64,000 nt of DNA from the NCBI GenBank assembly GCA_023376005.1, contig CM042139.1:135006245-135070244 (forward strand), read 5' to 3'. Position numbers and translations under genes: made by a program. Shown piece by piece: positions 20,472 to 32,662 of this stretch. Under the pieces are notes generated by a model, which was given only the letters and a program-made list of their open reading frames with translations, ran no database searches and was not told the DNA's origin. Positions within the stretch are counted from its first letter, which is position 1, and each line of letters starts with the position of its first letter. This stretch comes from Doryteuthis pealeii (taxonomy: Eukaryota; Mollusca; Cephalopoda; Myopsida; Loliginidae).

Positions 20472-20837
20472 ACCTTTTGAAAGGAAGGAAAAACTCAATA
20501 AAACCGTCATTCTGTAATAAATTAATTTCGACAAAAACTTAAAAGGCTTTTAGAAATTTAAATACATTCTATTAAAACTCCATACAAGTCAGTCTCATCA
20601 CATTGACGACACAGATAAAAATAAAATGGAAAACCTGAACATTTTGTTTACCAGAATCCTTAAATGCGAGTAAGACATCAAATATGAGTTTACAAATTCA
20701 AGCTAAAAGGGGTACAATGTATGTTTAAATTTCCTTTTTAACCGGATATATTAAAAAATGTATAGTTTGATTTTAATATCTAAAATAGAATTAAAATATT
20801 TATAAAAAAAGAGTGCTCATTATTGGAACTAGACCAT

Positions 20838-20854
20838 ATATTAATATATATTAT

Positions 20855-20904
<50 letters not shown>
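20838..20904. repeat. (TA)n microsatellite, noisy copy
   Basis: Interrupted here, pure at 47009-47084 in the other arm. Confidence 0.95.
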
Positions 20905-20906
<2 letters not shown>

Positions 20907-21059
20907 TTAGAATAATGTATACACAGTTCATAAAAAAATAAGAGAAAATAATAATTTAAATAAAGTAACCCAAAGAGTCTATAAATCTAAGTTGTGATCT
21001 CCAGCACAACTTATATAGAAAATATTCCAACATCATGTAACATCATCTAACGTCCACAA

Positions 21060-21298
21060 GGAAGTGCCGATGACTTTAGTGTCTAACGTGCTGACAACGA
21101 CATCGTATTAAGCGAGTTAAAATTTCCTGTCTCTCTATTATGTTAACGTTCGCACTTATACCCCCAGGAAAATACAAACCCAGCATATCCCAACTATTGG
21201 TTAAATAGTACCGCTACACTTCTTCTATAAGGATAGCTTTGGCAGTGAATAAACCCAGAAAAATTGATATGTCATTAAACAAAGAAACCAAACCATAT
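21060..21298 (+). repeat. SINE family B copy (left arm)
   Basis: Head AAGGAAGTGCCGATGACTTT with GTCTAACGTGCTG, then the common 3' block TTCTATAAGGATAGCTTTGG and TTGATATGTCATTAAACAAA. Mirrored on the minus strand at about 46625-46868. Confidence 0.75.
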
Positions 21299-21385
21299 TT
21301 TTAAAATCTCGAATCTAAGTTATTGTCCTAACATCTTGGCACCAACTCATTATATATCAAAACTAGACATCCAACTATTTATTCT

Positions 21386-21474
21386 CAATTCCAATCCGCA
21401 GCCTCGTTATTCAAACTGTGCCCCGTGTTCAATTTCAATCCGCAGCCTCGTTATTCAAACTGCTGCCCCGTGTT
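21386..21474 (+). repeat. 44-bp tandem duplication
   Basis: Two adjacent units (21386-21429 and 21430-21474), each with CAATCCGCAGCCTCGTTATT and CCCCGTGTT. The second unit has one extra C here. The mirror at about 46436-46526 has two near-identical units without that C. Confidence 0.9.
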
Positions 21475-22197
21475 CAATGCTTATAAATGAAATTAAGATT
21501 GACCTAATGTTTTGAGTACAAAATTTAACCTTTCATAAACTACGCTATTCTCAAAATAATACATACAGCTAATTTATTATTTAACATAATTATCTAACCC
21601 AACATACTGATTTTATTTTTATTTATTTTTCTATTCTTCTTCAGACTCTGCACAAAACAATTTTTTACTGCAAACTCGCGGGCCATTCTTAACATTCAGT
21701 CAAAACAAGTTTAAGAATGGAGAAATTGCTTGCCAAGGCGAAACGAAATACTGAGTGATAGGTGAATGACGAGCGATGGTTTTCTGATGCTGTTGTGTAC
21801 AATGCGTAGAAGATGATCCAGTGACGGAACAGATTAGATCGAAGTAAGTCTGCTGTGAAGGAAATTAAACGTTAAGCTTGGTTTGCTTTTGGAGATTCTT
21901 TTTCTCCATTTTTTGTATTTCATATCGACTCTTCCTTCACCCGTGGCTATTAGCATTTCATATTAAATCTTTTCATTTTTATTTCGTCTTAGTACTTTTA
22001 TTTAAGTTTGTTTATCATATGAATATAATAAATTTCCCCATTATCTATGTATTATAGTACGGATTATAAAACTATTGCTCATGTATTACATCTGTCAAAC
22101 AATGTTTTCCATCTCTTTTCCCCCCTCTCTCTCTCGCTCCTTTTCTTTCTCATTCTTTCTTTTTCTCTCTCTTTCTCTTTCTCTCTATATATCTCTC

Positions 22198-22200
22198 TCC

Positions 22201-22236
<36 letters not shown>

Positions 22237-22361
22237 ATATATATAATATATATATATATATATGATTGTTGACACATATATTCTCTTCATGCGCATGCTT
22301 AACCCAATATTATATATATATATATATATATAATATTATATATATAATATATATATATATA
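22198..22361. repeat. Two (TA)n arrays and a CT-rich stretch, noisy copies
   Basis: TA arrays at 22198-22263 and 22310-22361, broken by TATTATA-like errors. A CTCTCTTTCT-rich stretch (22120-22197) precedes them. The mirrors at 45659-45718 and 45560-45611 are cleaner. Confidence 0.93.
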
Positions 22362-22620
22362 AATTGTTGGTACAGACAAATTTATATAATATTTTAAACT
22401 CTATCATGTATAAAAATATAGCCGATCTATACAATGATACCGAATGAAGCCTAAAAGGAGGAAAGGAATAATAAAAAAGGTTGTTATTGATAAACAAGGG
22501 CCTTTCGTCCGGGGCTTTTCAAGTTTTACACCCGGAAACAACTAAAAGTCAAATAGTAAATTAAAATAAGTCGGGAATGGATATGGAATACGGAATAGGT
22601 TGTTTTTAAGATTATATTGA

Positions 22621-23372
22621 AAGCAAGAATATGCGCCGTCCGGGTGTAAGTATTTAGGTTTTGATATAATGAAATATATAAATTAGAAACACTAAGTAGA
22701 AACGTATATAAACATTAGGCTTAGTTTAATTATATTTTTAATTGGTTTCTATATAAAATCACTCATTGGATTCATCTTAATACATTGGTGAATAAAACAA
22801 TAATATTAGAGACCAATAACACCAAGTAATTATTTATTAAACCCAGTTTTGTTATAAACCAGTATGCAAAAATTAATCAAACCATATATTATATAAAACC
22901 ATTATTTCTTAGTGATATATTTTATTAGTGATATAAAAAGACACATTGTAGGATTTTAAACGCACTAATAACATGGGCCTTTCGGGGCCTGTGTCTATTA
23001 ATGAAATAAACAGCGTCGATCCAAGGGGATATCCCCCCAGAATAACACCTGCCCCCTCGATTTAAAGGGGGCAGGGCTGGGTTTATTGCCCAGCGCCTGA
23101 GGCGCCCCCTCGAGGGGGTGCCGACGGGATCGACACATTTTTTGTGTCTACCACCATGAGCTTCGGGCTTGTGTGGGCCCACATAAAAATGTCCTTGTGT
23201 CCCGCCCTCGTTTGAGGGCAAATCAAACTCAGATTTTCATAGAGACCTCGTTAATAAATAAGATTTATTGTATGTAGTTATGATTTTGACTATAAATTAA
23301 TACTCATTGGTAAACTCATGCAAATCCCTGAGGCAGTGTGACGTAAGCAGCTGGCATAATTTCGGTTACATA
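22621..23372 (-). mobile_element. Helitron-like element with hairpin-chain cargo (left arm)
   Basis: The mirror of 44557-45300; see that entry. On this strand the 3' end (GCAAGAATATGCGCCGTCCG) comes first, followed by the family body and the GC-rich hairpin chain at 22975-23219. Confidence 0.6.
22975..23219 (-). other. GC-rich chain of about ten hairpins
   Basis: Perfect palindromic elements in order: GGCC pair at 22976-22989; GGGGATATCCCC 23025-23036; CTGCCCCCT 23049-23057 with AGGGGGCAG 23066-23074; GCTGGG 23076-23081 with CCCAGC 23089-23094; GCGCCTGAGGCGC 23093-23105; CCCCCTCGAGGGGG 23105-23118; GACACA 23132-23137 with TGTGTC 23143-23148; TGTGGGCCCACA 23172-23183; GCCCTC 23204-23209 with GAGGGC 23214-23219. 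GTCGATCC (23015-23022) pairs with GGATCGAC (23127-23134) and encloses five hairpins. A 98-codon open frame on the minus strand follows from the high GC content and is not credible as a gene. Function unknown. Confidence 0.85.
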
Positions 23373-23452
23373 TATCAAGTGGCATACAAACTAGTAAAAC
23401 GAAAATTACTACACCTAAGCCTACACAAGCTTATTATTTTATTGTGAATCAA

Positions 23453-23511
23453 TGCACACACAAAACACACACGCACGCACACGCACACGCACACACACAC
23501 CACACAAACAC

Positions 23512-23580
<69 letters not shown>
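23453..23580. repeat. (CA)n plus (TA)n compound microsatellite
   Basis: CA/CG-CA units at 23453-23535, then TA to 23580 with an AAA interruption. Mirrored at 44343-44460. Confidence 0.96.
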
Positions 23581-23583
<3 letters not shown>

Positions 23584-25320
23584 TGAGTTAAATAATATTA
23601 AAGGAGCTTGTTAAAATTAGAATTAAATGTATTGACAAATCTATGAATAGTTAAAAAATTTTGAAAGAAAAGAAGATAATTCACTGTCCCTGAACTGTTT
23701 AATTAACCAATGAAACGACCGATGAGAAAATACATGATTGAAGGTAAAAGTTTTTAAAGAAGAACGAGGCAATTCTTAGGCTGTTTTATCGGAAAAAATA
23801 CCGAGACAGGAACCTTTTTTTTAAAGTGGGAGTTATTTGCACAAGAATAAGAAATTTATATTTCTCTCCCCAAATGAAGGAACACTTCTCTGAAGTTTAA
23901 TGTTTACTCTGCCTTGTAAAAAATAGAGTCGTCTTCCATAAATAAATTGAGACTAAGATTTATTCCCCAGAGAAAGAAAATACTATTTTATGAAAACGGA
24001 CTAATATGTTGTTTTTTCACTTGCTTGTTGCATACTACAAGTAGAGCGGCTGTAAAGACAGCAAGCAAATGGTGTGATCAGGCTCGGTCACGTGACCATA
24101 GCATTGTCAAATATAATCACTCTTGCGCCGAATACAGTGACTATAATAAAGATATGTAATGGCGAAAGTGCCGATAATTCTTTGACTCTCCCTCTTAGAT
24201 AGTAATTATTAATTGAACATCTGGTTGGAAACTATGTTAATAGACTCTAAAGTAGAATAAATGAGATAAAAACAATAACAGGATTATAATGAGTGAACAG
24301 AAATTCGTCGAGGAACAGATATTCATCGGGTCGGATGGCTGGATCTCTCCACCGAAAAAGACGTTCTCCAAACTGCCAAAGTCACCATAACAATTTTTCT
24401 AGCAGTCCTCCGCCAAAGCTCACTCGCCTCTTCTTTGTCACACGTCTGTGTTTTCGCCAGAAAGATCAGAACGCAGCTGTCTCGGTGTGGGAAGGCAGTC
24501 ATTAAATAATGATACAATGCCCTGACCAAGATCCTCCATTCGTGTCAATCACATCCAGCGCTGCCAGCCCAGTGAAAGAGATTGCATATGCCGCCAACGA
24601 GGTATTCTGACTTCGGGCCACGACTCACGTTCAAGAGGATGCAATTGAATCTCTGTAGACGCCCGCTACAATCCCCTCAGATCTAATTTTGCAGGCCAGA
24701 CATTGCACCCCATGAAGATGTTTCTATCACATGTTATATATCTCAAAAATCAATTGAAAAATCATTGTGATAACTGGAGTAGTGTCTATAAAGGTTACCG
24801 CTTCGAGAAAATTTTAACATTTAACGTACTTACTTTGAGCTACCGCGTACGCGCTACAAGGATACAACAAACTGAAGAGAAAATGAGAAGTCATTGTACA
24901 GAATACATGACCAAAACAATAAGAGTAAGGATGATCATTCGAAACATTCATATATATAATAGACCTTTTCCTTTAATAAGGATTAAAAGTCCAACAATTT
25001 GAAATCTTTCCATATTTTCAAAAACAATTGTATGCATATTTATCTTAAAACTCAGAGCAATGCTTTTTCTATTGTAAAATACATTAGTCATTTTAATATG
25101 AAATATTATAAGAGGCATATTATGTCAGTTCTATTTGTGTCACGTCCTGGCTAATAGTATTCGTTTTTTAATGAACTTCAGAGAGATTGAGTCTGAAAAT
25201 TTGATAACATTTTTCCAAAAAAAATAATTGTCAGATGCGGTTGTTTAATTCATAAATATCTCCCCACCCGAATGTTGTATATATCAATATATTTTATATC
25301 CAACATCGGGTATATAAACG
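23581..25320. other. Stretch without a recognised gene
   Basis: No gene recognised. 24290-24700 is less AT-rich; on the minus strand part of it (TTCAATTGCATCCTCTTGAA, GTGAGTCGTGG) resembles 61740-61790 (TTGAACTCACATCCTCCTAA, GTGAGTCGTGGCCTG). That suggests a diverged repeat shared with the region near the palindrome centre. Short frames at 24293-24505 and 24323-24529 overlap on opposite strands and lack family features. Confidence 0.5.
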
Positions 25321-25333
25321 AGGGTGAGAGTTC

Positions 25334-25388
<55 letters not shown>

Positions 25389-25389
25389 G
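25334..25389. repeat. (GA)n then (CAGA)n microsatellite
   Basis: GA dinucleotides to 25360, then seven CAGA units. Mirrored at about 42532-42592. Confidence 0.97.
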
Positions 25390-25942
25390 ACTTACGTTTA
25401 GAAAGGATTCAGGTCTTACTTGATTAGTTCATTTCTGCTTACTTGTTGCTGGTTCTTGCTATCCTGTCTTCTACCTGCTATGGCTGCCATCTTGTTGTCT
25501 AGTTGATTGACTTCTATCTAAGATGATTTCATCTACTGGGCTCTTTGAAGTAGTCATTTTTTAAATATTCAATAAGCAACAAGACTTTAAGTTATCTTGA
25601 TCAAGTTTTTATTACCTATCTAGCCTATTATTGATTCAATTCCGCGCGGATGAGATGACCCAGCTGGGAAGATAATTACGTCTTTCTCCTTCCAAAGCCA
25701 GGTCGAATCTGATTCTAAAACTAACTGTTCTCACGTCTCTGTACCGGAGGTTCAGATGGGTCATCTAAAAATGTCAATCATAACTCCCAACAGTTTATGG
25801 AAATTTACCCACCGCGCTTCAAATCTAACGAACTTCATCTAAAACTAACTACAGGGTCTGCTCACAATTCATGAACTCTCATGAGTTGTAATACGAACAC
25901 ACACACACATGTATATATATATTGTACACCTCTATTCTAAAC

Positions 25943-26053
<111 letters not shown>

Positions 26054-26458
26054 TTCATCAATTTATTTTTATTTTTTCATTTATTCATTTTATTCATTTA
26101 TGTTATTTCATTTTTATCTAATTTATCTTATTCTATTTTAATTTTCAAAAATATTTCTTATTTTTTTCATTATCTTTAACATCTTATATGTATTTTCTTC
26201 TCCTTTGAATATCACGGCATTTATACCTAAGCACATGATTTTAGTAAATGTCTCTCGAAAGAAGATCTGACTATGTGAAAACCTTACGGTATAGTAACGC
26301 TTGACTGGCTACTTTTAGTACACCCCCGTCTGAAGATAGTATAATACAATGAGACTTGATCTGCTATGATAACATTGACACCCCTTTCTATGCAAATGCA
26401 TTTTATTGCCAATCTTGAGAAAGCCGCTGTAAGTGGTTTAAAGTAGACAAGGAGTTAA

Positions 26459-26749
26459 ATGGATGCCGCTGATCAGAATTTCTCATTCCAATGCTATTGT
26501 AATATATTGCCTGATCAAAAATTGACAGCCAGAAAATCAGGTGAAAATTACTCACGCGTAGGCAACAAGAAATGTGTGGGTGTCAACACGGGCCGAAAAA
26601 CACAAACAGGATATTGCCTTGAAGTTATTGAACCGACCTTTGACAGCCGGAAGTCAGGTGTAAGTGACAATTCGTTGACACAGAAAATGTGTGTGTATAG
26701 GCCCATCACTAATAAAAACACGCTGCGTGAGCGAGGAGTGTGTCTACAG
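26459..26749 (+). other. 97-codon open frame made of two diverged 117-nt units
   Basis: The frame starts ATG at 26459 and ends TAA at 26750-26752. R-K-S-G is at residues 25-28 and 64-67, and C-V at 39-40 and 78-79, so the period is exactly 39 codons and the repeat is in frame. No family is recognised, there is no signal peptide or membrane segment, and Cys count is moderate. In the mirrored copy (about 41163-41462, minus) a small indel near AGGCAACAAGAAATG breaks the frame. I do not call it a gene; it may equally be a non-coding tandem duplication. Confidence 0.3.
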
Positions 26750-26752
26750 TAA

Positions 26753-27689
26753 AACTGCGTCGATGTCACGATCAAAGAGGCGTAGCTCTGTTGGTTTTTG
26801 AGGTTTCAAAAGGTTGAGCCAGTTTGCTCGCTGTCGAACTCCGAAGACTACTGTGTATGTGCATTCTCTATCGACGACTCTCAGTCTACACATTACGAAG
26901 AATAAAAATATTTTGATATTTTAATATATGTGTTCTGTGTTCTTTGTGCGGTCTAGTGACGGCGTATAATACTATGATTTAAAATGAAAGTTTGATGATA
27001 TCTGTTGAATGAATTCTATTCAGGATATCACGATGTACATAAAGTGCTTGTTCATGGATTTAGCGAAGTAATGGCTTTCGACGCAGAATACCATTGCGAG
27101 AATGACGTTTTCCTTAGAAATACTCGTGTTTTCATTTTCATGAAAAAAAAAAGGAAATATAATAGTTAAAACTCGTCTCAAATCAGGCCGGAAAAGGAAA
27201 TATACAATGTTTGAAAAATGAACTATTTACATCGGTCTGGTGAGCCATTTCAGAGTTCACCAAAACAATAATCATATTGCTTCCTTGCAGTTTTCCTAAC
27301 ATGCGTAGAGAATATTCATTTTGAAAATGACTATTTTCTCTTGAACCATTGACAGTACAAGACAAAGACAAATGCGTTTCTGTTGTTCTAGATACTTTAA
27401 ATTTATCAATTGCATGAAATCAATAGACCGTTTTTCAGACAAACATTTTATTTATATGACAAAGCTTTGTACCGGTACTGGATGAAATAGACAAATAAAA
27501 TGTTTTCATTAGTTTTACAAGAGGGGTGGGACCAGATATCGACCACAAGCGTTTTATAAAAATTATCTGTAAAGGTCAGAAATTTACAAAGCTTTGGCCA
27601 GTCTGGCACAGGCACTCAAATATGGTGCACCCAACAAGAGAAACGAACACAGTCCACTAGCATTTTAATAATAAATCCTTAGTACAATT
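26753..27689. other. Stretch without a recognised gene
   Basis: No gene, RNA or shared repeat recognised on either strand. Confidence 0.5.
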
Positions 27690-27895
27690 ATTTCACATGG
27701 CGCTAACATTCTTGGAAAGGTATGAATCCAACATTTATCCTCTAACTATGGGGAAATAATACGACAGAATGGGCTCTTTAACCTTGGTATGGCAACTGGT
27801 CATAGAAAGAAAACTGAATTCAAACATTTTAAGCTCAGCTTTAGAAATTGACCTTGGCCACATCCTGCTTCGCGGAGAGGTTAGTAAATATGTAT
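27690..27895 (+). repeat. SINE family A, 5'-truncated copy (left arm)
   Basis: It starts inside the body (ATTTCACATGGCGCTAACAT) and runs through AAAGGTATGAATCCAAC, GGCTCTTTAACCTTGG and CTGAATTCAAAC to GGAGAGGTTAGTAAATATG. Head and promoter boxes are absent. Mirrored at about 40024-40232. Confidence 0.85.
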
Positions 27896-28324
27896 AATAT
27901 GTTATTTTAACAGTCTGTAAAGTGACTAAATAACAGATTACGTTTTTAGCTAATTTTTCAATCAGGAGGCCAAGGGTGGGAGGCCACGATCAAAGAGGTG
28001 TTTGGCTTTCTAAATATTGACACTACTGTAATTATACCAAGAGGATTTAATTCGCTCGCTGCTGCCTGTTAAATTAGACACCCATAACTTTGATTATGTT
28101 TCTCTAGTATTTTTCAACATGTTGGCATAACAATTTTGATACAACAATTTTTATTCTCGTTATGAGGTAACAAGTTCTACTATTTGGACACCTGTAACAA
28201 CACCTAACTTCTCGGGTGATAACTTGGTTAAATCGGCAAAAAATCCAGGCACCTTCGCGTGACAGACTGAAGATTGCCACTAGTTTGTTACCGGTCACTT
28301 TCTTTTCTTCTGTCTTTCTTAATT

Positions 28325-28556
28325 ACTAACTTACTTACATTTTATGGCATATCAAACAATCCTGGAAAATCTAATGACAAAGCCATCCACGTAGAAAACT
28401 ATTTCATCCATACCTGGCGGATGAAGTGGTCATACATTTTCCAAGGGTATTAGTCCGAATATGAACAAAATAGTGCGAATGGTGTTTGAACTCTCTTACT
28501 AAGATATTGCAGGTCAGTACGTTAGCCGCTACGCCACACGGTTGCTTTTCGTACAC
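28325..28556 (-). repeat. SINE family B copy (left arm)
   Basis: On the minus strand: head AAGCAACCGTGTGGCGTAGC, GGCTAACGTACTGACCTGC, B-box-like GAGTTCAAACACC, then CCCTTGGAAAATGTATG and TTGATATGCCATAAAA. Mirrored (+) at about 39362-39585, which reads the same. Confidence 0.82.
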
Positions 28557-28799
28557 ATTTCATTTGTATCTTTTTTTCAGATAAAACTTCCGGTGTTCTC
28601 AAATCTCAAACATTCAGTGACCATTTTGAGTACATACGTGGTAAGAGCCGTTTCGCTAGAGTGGAACAACTATCAACTGATTTGGGAGGTAGTTAGAATT
28701 ACCTTGGCTCATGTTAAATATCAATTTACAAATCTTTTTAAATCATAGATACTAATCGTTTCTGTTTAAATAAAGTTCTTAAATGCCGATTTAAGATAT

Positions 28800-29275
28800 A
28801 CATTTGGTTTCTCTGTTTAATGTCATATCAACCTTCATGGGTTATTCAATTCTGAAGCCATCCTTATAGAAGAATATGGATTGGTTCTAGTACGTAAATT
28901 AGACGGAGAAGTCTATTGTCGGTATCAGCCGGACAGCGATAGAGTCTATCACTTTTCTTAAGCGCTAGATCAGGGATTGTTTTTGCATTTGAGGTGGAGC
29001 ATCACACCTACCATCAACTTCCCTTTTTACCGCACAGATCTAAGATATGCTACTCATACGCTGAGTTGGCGAGCGCTGGTTTCGAACCTTGAACCCTATG
29101 GTTTCTTGGTGGATTATCTACCGACAGCTGTGGGACGAATATGTTTCATATCTTTCTCAGGGGTCCGAAAATGAACCAACCAGCGTGACTGCCGTTCGAA
29201 CTCGCTAACTCCCATATCGTAGTCCAGCGCGATAGATACATCACCACAAGAACTCCTCACAGTCACTTTCAGATA
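28800..29275 (-). repeat. Nested SINEs: family C inserted into family B (left arm)
   Basis: On the minus strand the order is: family B head (29270 to about 29150, with GCGCTGGACTACGATATGGG and GAGTTCGAACGGC); a whole family C element (about 29120-28882, with the perfect B box GGTTCGAAACC); then the family B 3' tail (28880-28800, TTCTATAAGGATGGCTTCAG). The other copies are 38640-39120 (+) and 59001-59400 (-, incomplete at the gap). Confidence 0.75.
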
Positions 29276-30349
29276 CATTTCCTTTTGTGCCTTTTACAGT
29301 TAAAACGTCTGGTGTTCTCAACCTTAAAACAGACTCCTTACTCCACCAGATTGGTTCTATGTGGCCGGGTATACAAGCAAACCCTGTGACGTTGAATGTC
29401 TATTTTTAGATTTTCCTTCATTATCCATTTTCTATTCTTTTGCCCACAATTTCAAATAAGAAATGAAAGACTTTCTTTAAGAATAAACACTTTGTTTATT
29501 AAAATAATTATGAAAATGTTTTTAAAACTCTTGTCCAGATGAGCTTTGTTTTACAAGTAGTTGTCTCGTAAACAATCTTAATATAAATGTAATTCCTTCA
29601 ACCTAATAATCTGACAAAAAATGAAAAATATCATTCCATTAAATAAAATTAAAGCCATTTAGTTGCAATGTCATGTAATGTGATAGCCTCTGCGATTAAG
29701 TGATTTAATTGCCCATGAAAAAAAATCCGTTTATATCTAACACCTCGCATTTACTTACAATCTAACCAGCAATAGCATCAATCTATCTATCTATCTTTAT
29801 ATGTTCTTATCTATATATCTATCTAAAAAGCTGGACCGATTACTTTTCATCACTTTCAAATATATCCCTCTACTTATCTATCTCAATTTGTACATATCTA
29901 ACTATCTCAGTCTGGTTATCGTCAAGTCACGTTGACAGCAGCGGTGAGTGTGTTCAAGATTTTTATGGGTGACCATTTAAACAAGAGTAGTGCACTGTAA
30001 GAAACATAATATAAAAATGATTTGATCTGGCATTAAATGAATCGAAAACGGTTGATATATCGTGAAACAAAATCATATCTCAGCCTATTTATATCTATCT
30101 ATCTCGGTCTGTTGATATCTATCTTTTTATCTCATAAAAAAATAGGGACACTGGCTAACTATACCTTTCTCTTGATACTTATGTACAAGTCAAAATAGAC
30201 GAGAAGCCCTCTGAAAAAATTATCATATACAGAGAGCACAATATCACCATTGGATGGTGTACTTTTTCAAGTACAAAACATTATTTTCATATAGTCTCCA
30301 GCATTGACAAGGGATTTTCAGCATCGATGAACAAGAATTTGTACTAGTA
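29276..30349. other. Stretch without a gene; TCTA-rich microsatellites
   Basis: (TCTA)n-like arrays occur at 29776-29830, and further TATCTATCT clusters lie around 29870-29910 and 30090-30130. At 30245-30274 two perfect hairpins touch (CACCAT with ATGGTG, then GTACTT with AAGTAC). No gene seen. Confidence 0.6.
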
Positions 30350-30535
30350 GTGAATAACCTCTCCATTCGAGCAAGATAAGTTTTTAAGCGTTGTTTAATG
30401 AAGTTTAATTTAAAGTTTTCCTTCCCCTAGACAAGTTGCCATAGCAAGGTTAAAAAGCAGGGTTTGTCCTACTATTTACCCATTATAGGAGAATAGTTGG
30501 ATTCATACCTTTCTCAGATCTATGTGAAATATAAC
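30350..30535 (-). repeat. SINE family A, truncated copy (left arm)
   Basis: On the minus strand it starts inside the body (ATTTCACATAGATCTGAG) and ends AAACTTATCTTGCTCGAATG. Mirrored at about 37390-37570 and repeated directly at 60465-60640. Confidence 0.82.
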
Positions 30536-32560
30536 AGTTGTACATGATGAAGTACCAAGAAAATCCAAGAGGTTCCAGACCCAGAAGAATAGAGAGTTTT
30601 CAAGCATTAAAGCAAGCCTCGTCTAGTATTTGAAATCGTATCACTGTTCCAATAACTGTTGCACGATAGACGCCTTTGTACTAGTAGAGTAATCCCAAAT
30701 TTTCACAGCAGCAATGACTCTCTTTAATGAGGAAATTTTTCCCGTAGCCAATCTATCTATCTATATCATGAGAAATATGTACACTGTTTAACAATAACTT
30801 CCACTTCATAATTACATATATTACCGAAAATATATACGATACTAACCCATAAAGTAATGTCTGCTATTCATTTCCATGGAAAGTACAGAATATACTGGGA
30901 GTAAGATAATACCAATGGTGAGAGTTAACTTTCAGCTATAAAACACTATTTTCCACGATCCCGCTCCATTCTTTATGCATTTTTGTCGGTCATGAACAGA
31001 TCTCACGCAAAAGACCACTTCAAGGTCATTGTCATAAAAAAGGGTAATTTGCGTAGTGCATGCAAATGAGGTACAGGGCACTCCAAAATTAATGTCTCCT
31101 TTTTATTTGCAAGAAAGCTACAAACATGCTTGGTGGAAGGAGAAAATGCCTATGACCAATATCATTTGTCGACAGTCATCACCATTGACGAGGAATTATT
31201 TGACTACATGCTGCTCCCATGAATTATGTTCCAGCAAATGAAGCCAGTCTTTCCTGTCGTTCGTGTGTTACATAATTCATAGCTTACCTATAAATTATGT
31301 ACGGTAGTATAGAAAGTAAAAAGATAACGGTAATTTTGATCATATAAAAAAGCGTACAAGTAAATTTACAGGGCTTGGCTTGTTGCTGACCTTGTACTTG
31401 GTCTCCGTTTGTGCAAAGCAATTGGTGAGAACGCGGAAGAATACTTAGAAAAAGGAGTTTTAGCTTAGTTTTCACAGGAGACTGACGTGTCTCCAAACAT
31501 GACGATTTCTCCACGCATATATTGTGTTTTAACTTGAGCTGATAAATATGCGCAAATGTGAGAGAAAACACGAACGTAGTGGTTTCGAAGCGGCACGACT
31601 GTGTTTGGCATGCAGAATGAGATCAGAGGCGAGGTGGGAGATTGAACTCACATCCTCCTAATCGTGAGTCTGGCCTGACGCATTGGAATGCTAAACTGTC
31701 CAAAGTGGCCGGATGTGAAGAATTGACGCATGCTGATTAGTGTTGGACGTGCTGCACGGGCAGGTCAGAGTAAGGAGCCCGGATGAACACTGTAATTGTG
31801 TATTTATTGACCAGCCCTGACAAACCAGGGAAAAAGCTTGCAGTAGCATTTTGGCTGTTGCGACGATGGGACGGGAGAACAATTATATTTTAAATAGTGT
31901 TTGGTGAGAAGAGTGCAGCATTGCTGGGAGAGATTGTTTCCGACTAAAACACTTGGTCAGTTGAGAGAGTAAAAGCGTCGGCGCTTAACTGTGGCCCCCC
32001 CCAGAGAACATTCTTATTAGAATTCCCTCATGTGTTCGTTACTAAGAACATTAACGGAGACTAAGATGAAGTACCAAGAAAATCCAAAAGTTCCAGGCCT
32101 AGAAGAACAGAGAAGAAAAGGTAAGTATTATAAATGGTGAAGTTTCCAATAATGTGTTGACAGATATGCATAGCTAACATCAAAACATATCTAACTGATA
32201 TAAAAGACGCATTCTGTATGATAGCCTGTATGTATGTGTGTTTGCTTGTACAATGACAGAGTACACGTTCTTTTTATAAAAGAATTTGGTGGAGACCATC
32301 AAAGACTAAAGATAAATAAATTACACACTCTATTTTTTTCTAGAGAGTATCAAAATACTTTTTTATTAGCTAAATAAGTATATAAGGGTATAAATCAATA
32401 ATATATTAAAAAAACTAATTAAAACCAATTGAAAAAGAAAACAAATTAACAAAGTATAAAACGTTATAAAAAGCAAAAAAAAATAATACAAGCAAGAAAA
32501 TAACAAAATGTGAAGAATAATAAAACAAATATATACATACAAAAATAAGTTTATTTAACA
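30536..32560. other. Stretch without a recognised gene; short dispersed repeats
   Basis: GATGAAGTACCAAGAAAATC with a following TTCCAG and AGAAGAA block occurs at 30546-30600 and again at 32064-32115. 31420-31900 contains blocks also hinted at near 9450-9560 and 24590-24690, so it is probably an old repeat. No coding family is recognised. Confidence 0.5.
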
Positions 32561-32575
32561 CACACACACACCACA

Positions 32576-32661
<86 letters not shown>

Positions 32662-32662
32662 T
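32560..32662. repeat. (CA)n plus (TA)n compound microsatellite (left arm)
   Basis: CA array to about 32608, then TA with an AATTA break. In the right arm (35258-35360) the GT part is badly damaged; in the third copy (62676-62776) it is the cleanest. Confidence 0.96.

Noticed and set aside
22925..23221. 98-codon GC-rich open frame on the minus strand
   Set aside because: It coincides with the hairpin chain. Composition and palindromes explain the absence of stops, and the mirrored copy breaks the frame.
24293..24529. Overlapping 68-70 codon frames on both strands (mirror at 43385-43626)
   Set aside because: No family features, overlapping antisense frames and no splice or promoter context; probably part of an old repeat.
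28977..29174. Frames of 60-110 codons repeated at 28977, 38708 and 59035
   Set aside because: They run through the nested SINE B/C copies and repeat only because the locus is present three times in the assembly.
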